A stretch of DNA of 64,000 nt from Saposhnikovia divaricata. Taxonomy: Eukaryota; Streptophyta; Magnoliopsida; Apiales; Apiaceae. The DNA is taken from NCBI GenBank assembly GCA_036435485.1, contig CM071599.1, positions 6,598,803 to 6,662,802 on the forward strand, written 5' to 3'. The notes beneath the pieces are model-generated. The model saw nothing but the letters and a program-made list of their open reading frames with translations. It did not search any database and was not told where the DNA came from. This document shows, piece after piece, positions 60,890-64,000 of the stretch (positions within the stretch are counted from its first letter, which is position 1; each line of letters starts with the position of its first letter). Position numbers and translations under genes: made by a program.

Positions 60890-63800
60890 CATATCAGCTC
60901 CGATTCAGGTCCGAATTGTGTCAAATAAAATTTCATTGAATTCCAAAAACCCATAAGAACAAAATATGTAAAAATATCCATAAAATGGTTCGACTCGATT
61001 TTTAACAATATACCGTGTACTAACCCCTTTGAGGATTATTCGAAAACCGAGTTTCAGTCATTTCAGCCCCGATTCAGGTCCGAACGGCACCAAATAAAAT
61101 TTCACTGAATTCCAATAACCCATAGGAACAAAATATGTAAAAATATCCACATAATGGTCCGACCTGATTTTTAACAATATCCCGTGTACTAACCCCTTTG
61201 AGAATTTTCCGAAAACCGAGTTTCGATCATATCAGCTCCGATTCCGGTCCAAACTGCGTCAAATAAAATTTAGTTGAATTCCAATAACCCATAGGAACAA
61301 AATATGTAAAAATATCCACAAAATGGTCCGACTCAATGTTTAACAATATCCCGGTACTAACCCCTTTGAAGATTATCCAAAAATCGAGTTTTGACTATAT
61401 CAGCTCCGATTCAGTTCCGAATCACGTCAAATAAAATTTCATTGAATTCCAATAACCCATAGGAACAAAATATGTAAAAATATCCCTAAAATGGTCCGAC
61501 TCGATTTTTAACAATATCCCGTGTACTAACCACTTTGAGGATTATCCAAAAACCGAGTTTCGATCATAACAGCTCCGATTCAGGTTCGAACCGCGTCAAA
61601 TAAAATTTAGTTGAATTTTAATAACCCGTAGGAACAAAATATGTAAAAATATCCACAAAACGGCCCGACTTGATTTTTAACAATATCCCGTGTACTAGCC
61701 CCTTTGAGAATTTTCCGAAAACCGAGTTTCGATAATATCAGCTCCGATTCCGGTCCGAACTTCGTCAAATAAAATTTCGTTGAATTCCAATAACCCATAG
61801 GAACTAAATATGTAAAAATATCCACCAAATGGGCCGACTCCATTTTTAACAATAACCCGTATGCTAACACCTTTTTAGGATTATCTGAAAACCGAGTTTC
61901 GATCATATCAGCTCCGATTCGGGTTCGAATTGCGTCAAATAAAATTTCATTGAATTCCAAAAACCCATATGAACAAAATATGTAAAAATATCCATAAAAT
62001 GGTTCGACTCGATTTTTAACAATATCGCGTGTACTAACCCCTTTGAGGATTATTCGAAAACCGAGTTTCAGTCATTTCAGCCCCGATTCAGGTCCGAATG
62101 GCACCAAATAAAATTTCACTAAATTCCAATAACCCATAGGAACAAAATATGTAAAAATATCCACATAATGGTCCGACTTGATTTTTAACAATATCCCGTG
62201 TACTGACCCCTTTGAGAATTTTCCGAAAACCGAGTTTCGATCATATCAGCTCCGATTCCGGTCCAAACTGCGTCAAATAAAATTTCGTTGAATTCCAATA
62301 ACCCATAGGAACAAAATATGTAAAAATATCCACAAAATGGCCCGACTCAATTTTTAACAATATCCCGGTACTAACCCCTTTGAAGATTATCCAAAAACCG
62401 AGTTTTCACTATATCAGCTCCGATTCAGTTCCGAATCACGTCAAATAAAATTTCATTGAATTCCAATAACCCATAGGAACAAAATATGTAAAAATATCCC
62501 TAAAATGGTCCGACTCGATTTTTAACAATATCCCGTGTACTAACCACTTTGAGGATTATCCGAAAACCGAATTTCGATCATAACAGCTCCGATTCAGGTT
62601 CGAACCGCGTCAAATAAAATTTTGTTGAATTTCAATAACCCGTAGGAACAAAATATGTAAAAATATCCACAAAATGGTCTGACTTGATTTTTAACAATAT
62701 CCCGTGTACTATCCCCTTTGAGAATTTTCCGAAAACCGAGTTTCGATCATATCAGCTCCGATTCGGGTCCGAATTGTGTCAAATAAAATTTCATTGAATT
62801 CCAAAAACCCATAAGAACAAAATATGTAAAAATATCCATAAAATGGTTCGACTCGATTTTTAACAATATACCGTGTACTAACCCCTTTGAGGATTATTCG
62901 AAAACCGAGTTTCAGTCATTTCAGCCCCGATTCAGGTCCGAACGGCACCAAATAAAATTTCACTGAATTCCAATAACCCATAGGAACAAAATATGTAAAA
63001 ATATCCACATAATGGTCCGACCTGATTTTTAACAATATCCCGTGTACTAACCCCTTTGAGAATTTTCCGAAAACCGAGTTTCGATCATATCAGCTCCGAT
63101 TCCGGTCCAAACTGCGTCAAATAAAATTTAGTTGAATTCCAATAACCCATAGGAACAAAATATGTAAAAATATCCACAAAATGGTCCGACTCAATGTTTA
63201 ACAATATCCCGGTACTAACCCCTTTGAAGATTATCCAAAAATCGAGTTTTGACTATATCAGCTCCGATTCAGTTCCGAATCACGTCAAATAAAATTTCAT
63301 TGAATTCCAATAACCCATAGGAACAAAATATGTAAAAATATCCCTAAAATGGTCCGACTCGATTTTTAACAATATCCCGTGTACTAACCACTTTGAGGAT
63401 TATCCAAAAACCGAGTTTCGATCATAACAGCTCCGATTCAGGTTCGAACCGCGTCAAATAAAATTTTGTTGAATTTTAATAACCCGTAGGAACAAAATAT
63501 GTAAAAATATCCACAAAACGGTCCGACTTGATTTTTAACAATATCCCGTGTACTAACCCCTTTGAGAATTTTCCGAAAACCGAGTTTCGATAATATCAGC
63601 TCCGATTCCGGTCCGAACTTCGTCAAATAAAATTTCGTTGAATTCCAATAACCCATAGGAACTAAATATGTAAAAATATCCACCAAATGGGCCGACTCCA
63701 TTTTTAACAATAACCCGTATGTTAACACCTTTTTAGGATTATCTGAAAACCGAGTTTCGATCATATCAGCTCCGATTCGGGTCCGAATTGCGTCAAATAA

Positions 63801-64000
63801 AATTTCATTGAATTCCAAAAACCCATATGAACAAAATATGTAAAAATATCCATAAAATGGTTCGACTCGATTTTTAACAATATCCCGTGTACTAACCCCT
63901 TTGAGGATTATTCGAAAACCGAGTTTCAGTCATTTCAGCCCCGATTCAGGTCCGAATGGCACCAAATAAAATTTCACTAAATTCCAATAACCCGTAGGAA
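60890..64000. repeat. Tandem duplication, 1858 bp period (11 monomers), second copy cut by window end
   Basis: Private words recur 1858 bp apart: 'caatgtttaac' at 61334 and 63192, 'cccatatgaac' at 61964 and 63822, and 'gaatggcacc' near 62097 and 63955. The junction is an E/F hybrid monomer at about 62637-62805: E front ('ggtctgacttga'), F back ('attcgggtccgaattgtg'). Confidence 0.75.

Larger units (their letters stand above)
52399..64000. repeat. Satellite block III (about 68 monomers, runs off the window)
   Basis: It uses the same monomer types and orientation as blocks I and II. The block opens with the remainder of the split D monomer, then E-F, A-B-C-D-E-F, A'-G-E'-F', C, and a D/E hybrid. 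It continues as listed in the sub-blocks. No genes or RNA genes are seen. It reaches the window end inside an A-B transition. Confidence 0.96.

Overview
This is a plant nuclear window with no cellular genes. It is a tandem satellite array (about 169 bp monomer, roughly 250 monomers, same orientation throughout) split by two nested, young LTR retrotransposons. Evidence for a plant: a Ty3/gypsy chromovirus with an integrase-linked chromodomain, a Ty1/copia element with an intact pol, initiator tRNA-Met primer sites in both, and long AT-rich LTRs. I cannot name the species. A centromeric or pericentromeric location is likely from the monomer length and higher-order structure, but this is an inference.

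Layout. 1-27888: satellite block I. 27889-41471: complete 13.6 kb gypsy element on the + strand, with 3.5 kb LTRs, TSD TCCAA, an unusual extra ORF upstream of gag, and a gag-pol frame broken by one missing base in the integrase. 41472-44091: satellite block II. 44092-52398: complete 8.3 kb copia element on the - strand, with 1509 bp LTRs, TSD CTAAC, an open pol of 1066 codons, but almost no gag. 52399-64000: satellite block III.

Satellite structure. Six monomer types (called A-F here) recur in the order A-B-C-D-E-F as a 1014 bp higher-order repeat (HOR). A derived 4-mer of 677 bp (A'-G-E-F, where A' and G are mosaics of A/C and B/D) dominates about 4.55-11.3 kb. Longer units have arisen by unequal exchange: 845, 1353, 1858, 2364, 3720 and 4063 bp repeats. 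At three of these the junction can be read inside a hybrid monomer. The two 2364 bp copies just left of the gypsy insertion are nearly identical and share private marks, so the array was still being amplified recently. Both retroelements came later: each has a perfect 5 bp TSD and near-identical LTRs.

How the parts work. Each element carries its own promoter/terminator LTRs, primer binding site and polypurine tract. The copia element keeps protease, integrase, RT and RNase H but would need Gag supplied in trans. The gypsy element would need integrase in trans unless the frameshift is bypassed. Its extra ORF has three evenly spaced SUMO-interacting-motif-like repeats and is the most unusual coding feature here.
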